Part shown: one piece after another, positions 25,878 through 35,020 of the stretch
Layout of the letters: the number at the start of each line of letters is the position of its first letter
Position numbering within the stretch: position 1 is the stretch's first letter
Program-made: the position numbers and the translations under genes
Assembly (NCBI RefSeq): GCF_018613535.1
Contig: NZ_JAGGQB010000005.1
Span: 372,001-436,000 of the forward strand
Reading direction: 5' to 3'
From: Bacillus sp. ISL-51
GTDB lineage: Bacteria; Bacillota; Bacilli; Bacillales; Bacillaceae
DNA length: 64,000 nt
The notes under the pieces: model-generated
Seen by the model: only the letters and a program-made list of their open reading frames with translations
Databases searched by the model: none
Told to the model about the DNA's origin: nothing

Positions 25878-26804
25878 TCAAGAAACTCCCGGTTCAATCG
25901 TTACCGTTTTTGCAACTGTATCCATGACTGCGCGCACACCGATCGGAACGGCAAAGCTCGGTGAACAGTGGCCGATTTTAAAGCCCTTGAGCGCAGGTTT
26001 TCCTGATTTGACAATATAATCTTCCAAAACCTGCTCTAAAGTGAGCGATTTTTCTTTTTTCTGCGGCTCACATTGATGGAAATCACAGACGAGTATTCCC
26101 GCGGCATCCGACAGCTTGCCGGCCATTTTTAATTGATTCAGCATTCTGTCGATTTGATACGGCTCCTCATCGATATCTTCTATAAACAGCAATTTGCCTT
26201 TCGTATCAATTTCAAAGGGCGTGCCGAGTGTTGAAGTGATGAGTGACAGATTGCCTCCCGCAAGCTCTCCTTCGGCTCTTCCGTCCGACAGCGCCGAAAG
26301 CGGGGATATGTCTTCTGTATAGGTGAATTCCGTTTCTGAGAAGAGCTGCTGATACGATGCTTTCGTAAGGGGATGCACATCGTCAAGACCGATATCTGAG
26401 CTCAGCATCGGACCGTGAAAAGTGACGAGCCCCGTATTTTGATGAATGGCTGTATGTAAAAACGTGATATCGCTGTATCCCCAAAAAATCTTCGGATTGC
26501 TGCGGATTAAGCCGTAATCGATATCAGCGGCGATGCGGCCTGTGCCAAATCCTCCGCAGGCGCATAAAACCGCTTTAACATCCTTATCAGCGAACATGTC
26601 ATGCAAATCATCCAGCCGAACGCGGTCCTCTCCCGCCAAATAGCCATGCCGGTTCTTCAGCGCCCGGCCGAGTTTCACTTGAAGGCCAAGCTCCGTTTCT
26701 AAAAAAAGCTGCGCCGTTTTTAACGCTTCACTGTCAGGCGGGCTTGCGGGTGCAATCACACCGACCGTGTCACCTTTTTGCAGAGCCTTCGGTTTATGTT
26801 TCAT
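25878..26804 (-). CDS. ykfA: Muramoyltetrapeptide LD-carboxypeptidase YkfA (peptidase S66)
   Basis: A 308-residue S66-family serine peptidase. The nucleophilic serine is in FWGYSDITFL, with the partner glutamate and histidine in LLFIEDIDEEPYQIDRM and FKIGHCSPSFAVPIG. It removes terminal D-amino acids or cross-bridged residues from imported murein peptides. I chose the ATG at 26804 with AAGGAG 11 bases ahead; the longer frame begins inside the intercistronic hairpin. It follows dppE after about 90 bases. Confidence 0.9.
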   Translation of the reverse strand: MKHKPKALQKGDTVGVIAPASPPDSEALKTAQLFLETELGLQVKLGRALKNRHGYLAGEDRVRLDDLHDMFADKDVKAVLCACGGFGTGRIAADIDYGLIRSNPKIFWGYSDITFLHTAIHQNTGLVTFHGPMLSSDIGLDDVHPLTKASYQQLFSETEFTYTEDISPLSALSDGRAEGELAGGNLSLITSTLGTPFEIDTKGKLLFIEDIDEEPYQIDRMLNQLKMAGKLSDAAGILVCDFHQCEPQKKEKSLTLEQVLEDYIVKSGKPALKGFKIGHCSPSFAVPIGVRAVMDTVAKTVTIEPGVS

Positions 26805-26842
26805 GGCTTCCCATTCTCCTTTCCTTCCCTTTCGAGAAAGTG

Positions 26843-26880
26843 AAAAATACCGCTCCCTTGCCGGCAAAAGAGCAGTATGG
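26843..26880 (-). terminator. Intercistronic hairpin between dppE and ykfA
   Basis: On the minus strand ATACTGCTC/GAGCGGTAT pairs around a GC-containing loop and is followed by TTTTTC. It can act as a partial terminator that lowers ykf relative to dpp expression. Confidence 0.65.
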
Positions 26881-26893
26881 TTTCAATTTAACA

Positions 26894-28519
26894 TCAGGAC
26901 TTTTCCGCCCATTTTAAATCAATGTAGCCGACGGGATGGCGGACAATGCCCTTCACGTTTTCGTTCTGCAAATGAACCTGGTTGTAAAAATAAATCGGAA
27001 TAATAGGCGCTTCATTGATCAGCAGCTTTTCTGCCTTATGCATAAGCGCAAATCGTTTTTTCGCATCGGCTTCATGCTGTGCCTGTTTAATATAGCTGTC
27101 GTAAGCTGTGCTTCCCCAGCCTGTGCGGTTCATTGAATTTCCTGTCTGGAATGCTTCGAGAAAGCTGATCGGATCTGCGTAATCAGGTAAAAATGAGCTT
27201 TGTGAAAATTGAAATTTCAGCCCTTTCTGCTCCTCTAAAAAGACGTTCCATTCCATATTGGCAAGCTTGACGTCAACGCCGAGCACGCCTTTCAGCTTTT
27301 GCTGAATCGCTTCCGCTATTTTCTTATGCTCCGGTTTTGTGCTGTATGTCAGTGTAACGGCCGGCAGCTTGTCATAATGCTCTTCTGCCATGCCCTTTTC
27401 CAAAAGTTTCTTTGCCTCTGCTTCGTTTGCGGTTAATAAGCTGCCGCCCGCTTCGCGGAAATCTTTGCCGTCAGGCTGTGTAAATCCCGGAGATACAAAG
27501 GCATGAGCCGGCTTTTCGCCGTTTTTGGTCACATAGTCTGTGATTTCTTTTTGATCGATGGCCATCGCAAACGCTTTTCTGATCTTTTCATTTTGAAACG
27601 GTTCCATTTTCACATTAAAACGGTAAAAATACAGGCCGGCCTGATCCCACGTATGAACATTTTTCTGACCCGTCAGCTGCTCGCTCAGCTCGGCCGGAAC
27701 ATATGACGTATCTAAATCTCCTGACTGGAACATCTGATAGTCTGTATTGCGGTCACTGACCATCGCCCACGTGATTTTATCAAGCCTGACAGTCTTTTTA
27801 TCCCAGTACGAATCGTTTTTTTCCATTGTGATACTGTCGTCATGCTTCCATTCGGTCAATTTAAACGGCCCGTTCCCGACAAAGCTCTTCGCTTCAGTGA
27901 ACCATTTCGGATCAGCCTTGGCGACCTTTTCATTAATAGGAAAATACGCCGGATTTGAAACCACGCTCAGAAAATAATCTTGCGGGGCAGCAAGCGTCAC
28001 GACAAGCGTTTTCTGATCTTTTGCGGTGACTTTCACATCTTCTTTTTTGCCTTTTCCGCTGTTAAATTCTTCTCCGCCTTTTATCATGTAGCCGAGAAAA
28101 GCGGAGGATGCACCCGTTTTCGGATCCAGCATCCGTTTCCAGGCATATACGAAATCGCCGGCTGTGACCGGATCGCCGTTCGTCCATTTGGCGTCATCCC
28201 GTATCGTAAAGGTATACGTCAGCTTATCATCGGACACCTTCCAGCTTTTTGCCATGGCAGGTTCGGGTTTATTATCTTTTCCGAGCCTTGTCAATCCCTC
28301 CATGATGTTGTTCAGCGGCTGCCACGACACATTATTAAATCCGATCGGAGGATCGAATGAGGTCGGCTCATTCTCATTATTCAGCCGGAGCACGGTCTCA
28401 CTCCCCTGCTCTTTCGCTTTCCCTCCGCCAGCTTCCGTTCCCGCCTGCTCATTGGCCGTACAGCCCATCAAGGCAAACGAAAGCGCAGCCGCAACTCCTA
28501 TCGCCCATCTCTTTTTCAT
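26894..28519 (-). CDS. dppE: Dipeptide/murein peptide-binding lipoprotein DppE
   Basis: A 541-residue SBP_bac_5 substrate-binding protein. The lipoprotein signal ends with LMGC, giving Cys20 as the lipidated residue after a basic and hydrophobic stretch. The family signature WTNGDPVTAGDFVYAWKRM is near residue 140. It captures dipeptides and murein tripeptides outside the membrane and delivers them to DppBC. The ATG at 28519 follows AGGAGG and overlaps the dppD stop by four bases. Confidence 0.95.
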   Translation of the reverse strand: MKKRWAIGVAAALSFALMGCTANEQAGTEAGGGKAKEQGSETVLRLNNENEPTSFDPPIGFNNVSWQPLNNIMEGLTRLGKDNKPEPAMAKSWKVSDDKLTYTFTIRDDAKWTNGDPVTAGDFVYAWKRMLDPKTGASSAFLGYMIKGGEEFNSGKGKKEDVKVTAKDQKTLVVTLAAPQDYFLSVVSNPAYFPINEKVAKADPKWFTEAKSFVGNGPFKLTEWKHDDSITMEKNDSYWDKKTVRLDKITWAMVSDRNTDYQMFQSGDLDTSYVPAELSEQLTGQKNVHTWDQAGLYFYRFNVKMEPFQNEKIRKAFAMAIDQKEITDYVTKNGEKPAHAFVSPGFTQPDGKDFREAGGSLLTANEAEAKKLLEKGMAEEHYDKLPAVTLTYSTKPEHKKIAEAIQQKLKGVLGVDVKLANMEWNVFLEEQKGLKFQFSQSSFLPDYADPISFLEAFQTGNSMNRTGWGSTAYDSYIKQAQHEADAKKRFALMHKAEKLLINEAPIIPIYFYNQVHLQNENVKGIVRHPVGYIDLKWAEKS

Positions 28520-29547
28520 CTGAATCCTCCTTTTTCCTCTGCTGCTGTCAGTTGTTTTTGCACGCGCTGCTCTGCGCGTTCGTCCTGGAGCCAGCAATTT
28601 ACCATGTGGCTTTTTGATTTAACGGTTGTTTCGGGATATACTTTCTCACAGACGATCATCCTGTCCGGACAGCGGGCCGCAAACGGACATCCCGCCGGAG
28701 GATCGAATAAATCAGGCGGCGTGCCGTCAATCGGCATAAGCTCAGCCCCTTCCATATCCAGCCGCGGCACAGAATGGAGCAGCCCTTTTGTGTAAGGATG
28801 GTTCGGATGATAAAAGATATCATGCCTCGTGCCGATTTCCGCAATTTTCCCTCCATACATGACTGCTACCCTGTCAGCAACCTGGGCGACAACACCAAGA
28901 TCATGTGTGATCAGAATAATAGATACGCCGGTTTTTCTTTGAATCTCCTTAAACAATTCCAGTATTTGTGCTTGAATCGTCACATCAAGGGCCGTTGTCG
29001 GTTCATCGGCGATCATAATCTCCGGCTCGCATATAAGAGCCATCGCGATGACAATCCGCTGCCGCATACCGCCGCTTAACTGGTGGGGGTATTGCTTGAG
29101 CCGCGTCTTCGAATCAGGAATGCCGACCAGTCCCAGCATGGAGAGCACCTCGGCTTCAGCTTGTTTTTTTGTCATGGCCCGGTGTTCCAGAAGTGCTTCT
29201 GAAAGCTGATCTCCTACGGTTAAGGTGGGGTTCAGCGCCGTCATCGGATCTTGAAAGATCATCGAGATATCCCGCCCCCGTATCCCCCGCATTTCCCGTT
29301 CCGGCAATTTGCAAAGGTCTTTCTGTTTAAACTGTATGCTCCCGGATTCAATCCTTGCTGAATGTTTTGGAAGAAGACCCATCACTGTTTGGGATGTCAC
29401 ACTTTTTCCGCAGCCAGATTCGCCGACAATCGCAAACGTTTCGCCTTTATACAAATCAAAGCTGACGCCTCTTACAGCCTTAACAGTGCCTCCGTACGTT
29501 GAAAAAGTAACATGCAGGTCTTGAACTGAAAGGACTTTATGTGCCAT
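28516..29547 (-). CDS. dppD: Dipeptide ABC transporter ATP-binding protein DppD
   Basis: A 343-residue OppD-type ATPase. Walker A is GESGCGKSV, the signature LSGGMRQRIVIAMAL, Walker B IMIADEPTTALD. The C-terminal extension contains the cysteine cluster GCPFAARCPDRMIVC. It energises the DppBC channel together with YkfD. It lies four bases after dppC and its stop overlaps the dppE start, indicating a tightly coupled operon. Confidence 0.95.
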   Translation of the reverse strand: MAHKVLSVQDLHVTFSTYGGTVKAVRGVSFDLYKGETFAIVGESGCGKSVTSQTVMGLLPKHSARIESGSIQFKQKDLCKLPEREMRGIRGRDISMIFQDPMTALNPTLTVGDQLSEALLEHRAMTKKQAEAEVLSMLGLVGIPDSKTRLKQYPHQLSGGMRQRIVIAMALICEPEIMIADEPTTALDVTIQAQILELFKEIQRKTGVSIILITHDLGVVAQVADRVAVMYGGKIAEIGTRHDIFYHPNHPYTKGLLHSVPRLDMEGAELMPIDGTPPDLFDPPAGCPFAARCPDRMIVCEKVYPETTVKSKSHMVNCWLQDERAEQRVQKQLTAAEEKGGFR

Positions 29548-29551
29548 ACTG

Positions 29552-30499
29552 CTACCTCCTCAGCTTAGGATCTAACGCGTCCTGCAGGCCGTCGCCAAGC
29601 ACGTTAAAAGCGTACATTGTCAAGGAGATGAAAAAGGCCGGAAAAAACAGCCGCCACCAATGGCCTGATAAAATTGTCGGCAAGCCGTCATTTGCCATCA
29701 CACCCCAGCTGGCGAACGGCGCCTGAATGCCGAGCCCGAGAAAACTTAAAAATGATTCCGCAAAAATCGCCGCCGGAACAGTGAGCGTCATCTGCACAAT
29801 AATGGCCCCCATCGTATTCGGCAAAAGATTTTTCTTAATAATCCGAAATGTTTTTGCGCCGAAGGTTTTTGAGGCGAGGACATGCTCATCATGCTTCATC
29901 TTAAGCACCTGCCCCCTGACGATCCGCGCCATGCCGACCCATCCTGTGACGGTTAAAGCAACGATGATCGAACTGAGGCCGGGGCCCATCAGCACCATTA
30001 GCAGAATCACAACGAGCAGATACGGCAGGCCGTAGAGGACCTCAATGATTCGCATCATAACGCTGTCTGTGCGGCCTCCCTTGTAGCCGGCGATGCCTCC
30101 GTAAATGACGCCTATCAAAAAATCAATCAGCGCCGCCATCACACCTACAAATAAAGAAATCCGCGCCCCGTACCATGTTCTTGTAAACACGTCCCGGCCA
30201 AGCTCGTCAGTCCCGAACCAGTGAGACGAAGACGGCGGGAGATTTTGCTCAGCGAGCGTTTGGCGGGTTACACTGTGCAGTGAAATCAGCGGGCCGAAAA
30301 TCGCCATTATAAACAGAATCAGCAGAATAAAAAGCCCGGCCATCGCCAATTTATTTTTTTTGAGCCGCCGCCACGCATCCTGAGCGTATGACAGACTCGG
30401 ACGTTTGACGGACTCAGACTCGCCATTTTTTTCACCGGCCGGCTGAAACCAATCGTCAGGCACTTCTGCGCGCTTCCCTGCTTCTGCGGAGAGATTCAT
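29552..30499 (-). CDS. dppC: Dipeptide ABC transporter permease DppC
   Basis: A 315-residue permease with a cytoplasmic N-terminal tail (about 60 residues), six membrane helices and the EAA coupling loop (ASKTFGAKTFRIIKKNLLPN). It forms half of the membrane channel with DppB. I chose the ATG at 30499, six bases after GGGTG; a GTG three codons upstream overlaps that ribosome site. It starts five bases after dppB ends. Confidence 0.94.
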   Translation of the reverse strand: MNLSAEAGKRAEVPDDWFQPAGEKNGESESVKRPSLSYAQDAWRRLKKNKLAMAGLFILLILFIMAIFGPLISLHSVTRQTLAEQNLPPSSSHWFGTDELGRDVFTRTWYGARISLFVGVMAALIDFLIGVIYGGIAGYKGGRTDSVMMRIIEVLYGLPYLLVVILLMVLMGPGLSSIIVALTVTGWVGMARIVRGQVLKMKHDEHVLASKTFGAKTFRIIKKNLLPNTMGAIIVQMTLTVPAAIFAESFLSFLGLGIQAPFASWGVMANDGLPTILSGHWWRLFFPAFFISLTMYAFNVLGDGLQDALDPKLRR

Positions 30500-30504
30500 A
30501 GCGT

Positions 30505-31431
30505 TCACCCTTTCTTATGAAGTTTTATGCGCGGATCTAACAGACCGTATGCCAAATCTACTAAAAACAGCATGACAATCAGAATTAAACTGTAAAAAAC
30601 GGTCGTTCCCATAATGACGGGATAGTCCCGCTGATTAATACTTTCCACGAAGTATTTTCCCATTCCGGGGATGGCAAAGATTTTTTCTATGACGAAACTC
30701 CCCGTTAATATACTGGCAACCAGCGTGCCGAGCACGGTAATCACGGGCATGAGCGCGTTTTTCAATGCATGTTTTAAAATGATTTTCATAGGAGAAAGCC
30801 CTTTTGCTTTGGCGGTGCGGATATAATCCTGGGTAAGCACCTCTGCCATGCTTGACCTTGTCAGCCTCGCGATAATCGCCATCGGGCCGACGGCAAGCGC
30901 CGCGGTCGGCAGCACCATATGAACCGGACTCGTCCAGGTCGCCGCGGGAAGCCATTTCAGATTGACGGCAAATTGCTGGATTAGCAGTGTTGCCATAATA
31001 AAGTTGGGAATGGAAATCCCGAGAACCGCCAGGCTCATCGCCGCATAGTCGAGAAAGCCGTTTCGCCGGAGGGCGGCGGTAATGCCGAGCGCGAGGCCCG
31101 AAACAACGGCAATGACAATCGCGGTCATGCCGAGCTCAAAGGAAACGGGAAATCCGCGTTCGAGCATATCGTTTACACTGTCTGACGGTTTTTTGATAGA
31201 TGGACCGAAATCAAATGTGAGAATGGATTTTAGATAGATGGTGTATTGGATAATGAGAGGTTCGTTCAGATGGTAGTAGGATTCGAGATTTCGCTGAACC
31301 GCTTCGTTTGTTCCGCGCTCTTCGTTAAAAGGCGAGCCGGGTATCACCTTCATCATGACAAATGTCAAGGTGGTGATGACCAAAACAGTCATGGCCATTG
31401 CTATAAAACGTTTAATGATATACCGTACCAA
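30505..31431 (-). CDS. dppB: Dipeptide ABC transporter permease DppB
   Basis: A 308-residue permease with six helices. The N-terminus carries the family motif YIIKRFIAMAMTVLVITTLTF (split here by residue count) and the EAA loop is RTAKAKGLSPMKIILKHALKN. It partners DppC. The gene follows dppA after 14 bases and uses an ATG preceded by a GGGG-type site. Confidence 0.94.
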   Translation of the reverse strand: MVRYIIKRFIAMAMTVLVITTLTFVMMKVIPGSPFNEERGTNEAVQRNLESYYHLNEPLIIQYTIYLKSILTFDFGPSIKKPSDSVNDMLERGFPVSFELGMTAIVIAVVSGLALGITAALRRNGFLDYAAMSLAVLGISIPNFIMATLLIQQFAVNLKWLPAATWTSPVHMVLPTAALAVGPMAIIARLTRSSMAEVLTQDYIRTAKAKGLSPMKIILKHALKNALMPVITVLGTLVASILTGSFVIEKIFAIPGMGKYFVESINQRDYPVIMGTTVFYSLILIVMLFLVDLAYGLLDPRIKLHKKG

Positions 31432-31445
31432 AGCCGTTCACCCCT

Positions 31446-32270
31446 TTAACAGAATGATGTTCTCATGGCGAGTTCTGTCATGACCAGCATGGCCTGATAG
31501 GCTTCCGGCATATCTTTTGCCTGAAATTGAACGGTTGTCGTGCCCGGAACGATTTCAGCCCCCGGCATCAAATTCGCCCATTCTGCCTGTCCATAGTTGG
31601 CAAACTCAATGCCTAAAACGGGTCTGTCCGGCGGCGTAAGCGGTTTGACCTTATCTTTATGTTTCAGCGCATAGGCTGTTTTCTCCGTCAGGAGCTGGCC
31701 GGCTTTTACAGGTGACAGGCATTTTACCGCTGTTCTTGAGATCGATTGTTTCACGGCGGCAGTCGTTACATTCGGGATCAAATCCTCCGCTTCTTTTGCG
31801 GCGCGGTCATCTCCGGCAACCATAATCACCGGCACATCGAAAAATCCGGCGAGATAGGCATTCAGTCCCAGTTCACCGACCGCCGTATCGTTTATGTAAA
31901 AGTGACGCACACCGAAAATCATACTGTGGGACATGACCCCCGGGGTCGAGGCTCTTGCATGATAGCCGATAAATATCGCACCCGTATATGATTCGTCAAG
32001 CCCCTGCATCATCGAAAACGGCTTCACGTCCCCTGTAATTAATTCAGCCTCGGGGTGAAGCTTTTCGGCGAGCAAATTATTCATTTTTGAATGGCTGTCA
32101 TTCACGAGCACTTCCGTACAGCCGTTATTGAACGCTGCTGTGATGCAATAGTTTGCTTCCTCCGTCATGATGGCACGGCCGCGCTCATAGTTGTGCATCC
32201 GGGAATTGACAAACGTTTCGTCCGGCAGGCCGGAAATCCCTTCCATGTCTGCAGATACATACAGTTTCAT
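31446..32270 (-). CDS. dppA: D-aminopeptidase DppA
   Basis: A 274-residue zinc peptidase that removes N-terminal D-alanine from D-Ala-D-Ala and similar peptides and forms a large ring-shaped decamer. Metal ligands are visible: Asp8 and Glu10 (VSADMEGISG), a histidine in GYHARA, and others further on (DSHSKMNN). It is the promoter-proximal gene of the dpp-ykf operon, which in B. subtilis is repressed by CodY and AbrB in rich medium. A GAATATTCATAATTT segment upstream is AT-rich and CodY-like but not a convincing match. The ATG at 32270 follows AAAGGAGG. Confidence 0.95.
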   Translation of the reverse strand: MKLYVSADMEGISGLPDETFVNSRMHNYERGRAIMTEEANYCITAAFNNGCTEVLVNDSHSKMNNLLAEKLHPEAELITGDVKPFSMMQGLDESYTGAIFIGYHARASTPGVMSHSMIFGVRHFYINDTAVGELGLNAYLAGFFDVPVIMVAGDDRAAKEAEDLIPNVTTAAVKQSISRTAVKCLSPVKAGQLLTEKTAYALKHKDKVKPLTPPDRPVLGIEFANYGQAEWANLMPGAEIVPGTTTVQFQAKDMPEAYQAMLVMTELAMRTSFC

Positions 32271-32386
32271 ATAATGCCTCCTTTTTTATCTAAAATTTCG
32301 TTATTAAATTATGAATATTCTTACAAATTATATTAAAAAAGAACGAAACATGCAATATCAGCAGTAGATTATCGTTCACAATTGAC

Positions 32387-32425
32387 AAAAAGAATCCCGC
32401 ATATGTTCACATGCGGGATTTGACA
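32387..32425 (-). terminator. Terminator overlapping the proG stop
   Basis: On the minus strand AAATCCCGCATGTG/CATATGCGGGATT is followed by CTTTTTG. The proG stop codon lies in its upstream arm. Confidence 0.8.
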
Positions 32426-33225
32426 TTTTCTGAAAGCTTACGGTATTTATCAAGTGTTCTCTCAAAAACCTCATCAAACATGGCAGGGGCGGCGGATCGG
32501 ATGACATCGGCTCCTTCTCCTGTTATGCCTCCTTTTGTCGCCACGCGCGTTAACGTTTCCTGAAACGTGATTTTCTTTTCCAGCAAAAGCTTTCCGGTGC
32601 CGTACAGCGAGTGAACGAGAAATTCAAAAGCTTCCTCTTTTGATAAATGGCTGTTTTTAACGGCTGACAGCGCGAATTCCTCAAATAAGGCGGCGATCAA
32701 CCCCGGTGCTGAACTTGTTAAATTACTGGCGGCATCCAGATTGTCCTCTTCTATTTCTCTTACCGTTCCAAAGGCTGACAATCGCTCATTCAAATGGTTT
32801 TTTTGGGTCGAAGATACCGTTCCGCCATGAACGATCAGCGACACGCCGGCTTTTACTTCTGACGTCAATGCGGGAATATATCGGCTGACAGCTGTGTCTG
32901 ATCCTGCCTCAAGCGCCTGTAATGGCACGCCGGCCGCAATGGAGACAACATGCGTGTCGCCATGTATGAATGAATCTAAGCGCTGCTTCGTTTCCAGCAC
33001 ATACAGCGGAGGTACGCAGATGAAAATCAGACTGCATGTTTCAGCCCATACCTCAAGGGAGTCAATCTGTACCGAAGGATATTCAGAAAGCAGCGCCTGC
33101 AGACGCTCCCCTCTTGTTCTCGTATCAATAAAAAGATCACGCTCCGTAATCTGTTGATCTCTCAGCAGACGGAGAGCAATCATTTCCGCCATGCTGCCGT
33201 ACCCTATCAAACCGATGCGGCCCAT
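32407..33225 (-). CDS. proG: Pyrroline-5-carboxylate reductase ProG
   Basis: The 272-residue enzyme reduces pyrroline-5-carboxylate to proline. The Rossmann motif IGLIGYGSMAEM is at the N-terminus and the C-terminal dimerisation domain has LTSSAPGLIAALFEEF and VATKGGITGEG, the family signature. B. subtilis has several such isoenzymes; length and position next to htrA and dpp match ProG (YkeA). The ATG at 33225 follows GAGAGG. No T-box is seen here, in contrast to proBA. Confidence 0.92.
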   Translation of the reverse strand: MGRIGLIGYGSMAEMIALRLLRDQQITERDLFIDTRTRGERLQALLSEYPSVQIDSLEVWAETCSLIFICVPPLYVLETKQRLDSFIHGDTHVVSIAAGVPLQALEAGSDTAVSRYIPALTSEVKAGVSLIVHGGTVSSTQKNHLNERLSAFGTVREIEEDNLDAASNLTSSAPGLIAALFEEFALSAVKNSHLSKEEAFEFLVHSLYGTGKLLLEKKITFQETLTRVATKGGITGEGADVIRSAAPAMFDEVFERTLDKYRKLSENVKSRM

Positions 33226-33404
33226 CTCATCATTCCTCTCTGTTCATAGCTTCCTTAAGCAGTGTACCCTTTTTAGTAAATCTCCGCACTTTTTCACAAT
33301 TTCCCATAATCTTTTCATTATTATCCCACACTTTTTGTTTAAGATGGAGTCAGTCATAATCGGCAAATCATGCTATGATGAAATAGAGAAACGGAGTGAA
33401 CATG

Positions 33405-34772
33405 ATGGATAACTATCGTGATGAAAATCGGACAGACCAAAAAGAACAGGAAGTCCTTTTAGTGAAAGAAAATCCTGATCAGCACCCGCACCCCGCCAGA
33501 TACACCTTACAGGATGAGGAGAAGAAAAAGCGCAGCTTCGGGTGGTTCAGACCGCTCCTCGGCGGGGTCATCGGCGGAGGGCTCGCCCTGGGAATTTATA
33601 CATTTACACCGCTTGGCGATCATCAATCTCAAGACACAGCAAGCACGGCGCCGGCGCAGGAAACATCATCGGTAACCGCAAAGCAGACGTCTTCTGATTC
33701 CGGCAAAAACACAACGGCGTCCGACAGCTCGTCAAAAGATTCAGCAAAAATTTCGAATATGGTAGAAGACATCTCACCGGCAATCGTCGGCATTACAAAT
33801 CTTCAAAAGCAGCAAAGCAGCTCTGATTCGCTGTTCGGCTTCGGATCAAGTTCTGACTCAAGCTCAGGCTCATCGGGTGATGATACCGAAACAGGCTCAG
33901 GCTCGGGCGTCATTTTCAAAAAAGCAAACGGAAAAGCGTATATCATTACGAACAACCATGTGGTTGAAGGCGCCTCTTCTCTTAAAGTGTCATTGTACGA
34001 TGGCACAGGTATAACAGCCAAGCTTGTCGGCAGAGATTCTTTAACGGACTTAGCCGTATTAGAAATCAGTGATAAACACGTGACAAAAGTCGCGAGCTTC
34101 GGAAACTCATCCTCTCTCAGAACGGGTGAATCGGTCGTTGCCATCGGTGATCCGCTCGGAAAAGACCTTTCGCGCACCGTGACACAAGGAATTGTGAGCG
34201 GCTTAAACAGAACCGTTTCCATTTCTACGTCAGCCGGAGAGTCCAGCATTAACGTCATCCAAACCGACGCGGCCATCAATCCCGGCAACAGCGGCGGGCC
34301 GCTGTTGAATACAGACGGCAAAATCATCGGCATCAACAGCATGAAAATCAGTGAAGACGACGTAGAAGGCATCGGCTTTGCAATCCCAAGCAACGACGTA
34401 AAACCGATCGCCGAAGAGCTCCTCTCTAAAGGACAGGTGGAACGTCCTTATATCGGCGTCAGCATGATAGACTTGGAGCAAGTGCCGCAAAACTATCAGG
34501 AAGGCACGCTCGGCCTCTTCGGCAAACAGCTGGATAAAGGCGTTTATATCCGTGAAGTGGCACAAGGCTCACCTGCCGCAAAAGCCGGACTGAAGGCAGA
34601 AGACATCATCATCAGCTTAAAAGGCAAAGAAACTGATACAGGCAGCGAGCTTCGCAACATTCTTTACAAGGATACAAAGGTCGGCAGCACCGTTGAAGTG
34701 AAAATTCTCAGAAACGGCAAAGAAATGACAAAAAAAATCAAACTGAATCAAAAAGAAGAAACCTCTTCTTAA
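33405..34772 (+). CDS. htrA: Membrane serine protease HtrA (DegP family)
   Basis: A 455-residue quality-control protease. A cytoplasmic tail (about 1-45) is followed by one membrane helix (LLGGVIGGGLALGIYTF), a Ser/Thr-rich linker that is low in complexity (about 70-170), a trypsin-like domain with His (NNHVVEG), Asp (SLTDLAV) and Ser (NPGNSGGP), and a C-terminal PDZ domain with GVYIREVAQGSPAAKAGL. It removes misfolded proteins at the outer membrane face and in B. subtilis is induced by CssRS. ATGs at 33402 and 33405 are adjacent; I chose the second, matching the MDNYRDENRT start of B. subtilis. A TATGAT -10 element lies about 30 bases upstream. Confidence 0.95.
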   Translation: MDNYRDENRTDQKEQEVLLVKENPDQHPHPARYTLQDEEKKKRSFGWFRPLLGGVIGGGLALGIYTFTPLGDHQSQDTASTAPAQETSSVTAKQTSSDSGKNTTASDSSSKDSAKISNMVEDISPAIVGITNLQKQQSSSDSLFGFGSSSDSSSGSSGDDTETGSGSGVIFKKANGKAYIITNNHVVEGASSLKVSLYDGTGITAKLVGRDSLTDLAVLEISDKHVTKVASFGNSSSLRTGESVVAIGDPLGKDLSRTVTQGIVSGLNRTVSISTSAGESSINVIQTDAAINPGNSGGPLLNTDGKIIGINSMKISEDDVEGIGFAIPSNDVKPIAEELLSKGQVERPYIGVSMIDLEQVPQNYQEGTLGLFGKQLDKGVYIREVAQGSPAAKAGLKAEDIIISLKGKETDTGSELRNILYKDTKVGSTVEVKILRNGKEMTKKIKLNQKEETSS

Positions 34773-34775
34773 CAC

Positions 34776-34808
34776 AAACCCAAGGCCAGCAGCCTTGGGT
34801 TTTTTATA
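34776..34808 (+). terminator. Terminator after htrA
   Basis: AACCCAAGGCC/GGCTGCTGG-type pairing reduces to CCCAAGG/CCTTGGG around a short loop, followed by TTTTTT. The 34810-34980 stretch beyond it holds only an unsupported minus-strand open frame (no ribosome site, runs into this terminator), so I call no gene there. Confidence 0.88.
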
Positions 34809-34982
34809 GAAAACGAAACGTTCAGGAGGACGCATACTGATGAAGGGTAAGGTCTTGTGCTGGTATGGGCGGGCATAATATTTTTGCAGATCAGCCTTCA
34901 CCTCCCCCCGGCAGATTTCGAAAGACAGCTCATCGTATAAAGCTGCACCACTAGTCAACCTCCCGCAATGTGTTAAATAACA

Positions 34983-35013
34983 AAAAAACACCCTGTCCAT
35001 AAGCGGACAGAGC
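34983..35013 (-). terminator. Terminator after ykcC
   Basis: On the minus strand CTGTCCGCTTATGGACAG is followed by GGTGTTTTTTTG. Confidence 0.82.
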
Positions 35014-35020
35014 ATTTGGA

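Noticed and set aside
32280..32340. CodY box upstream of dppA
   Set aside because: The AT-rich GAATATTCATAATTT segment is only a loose match to AATTTTCWGAAAATT, and position relative to a promoter is unclear, so it was not listed as a site.
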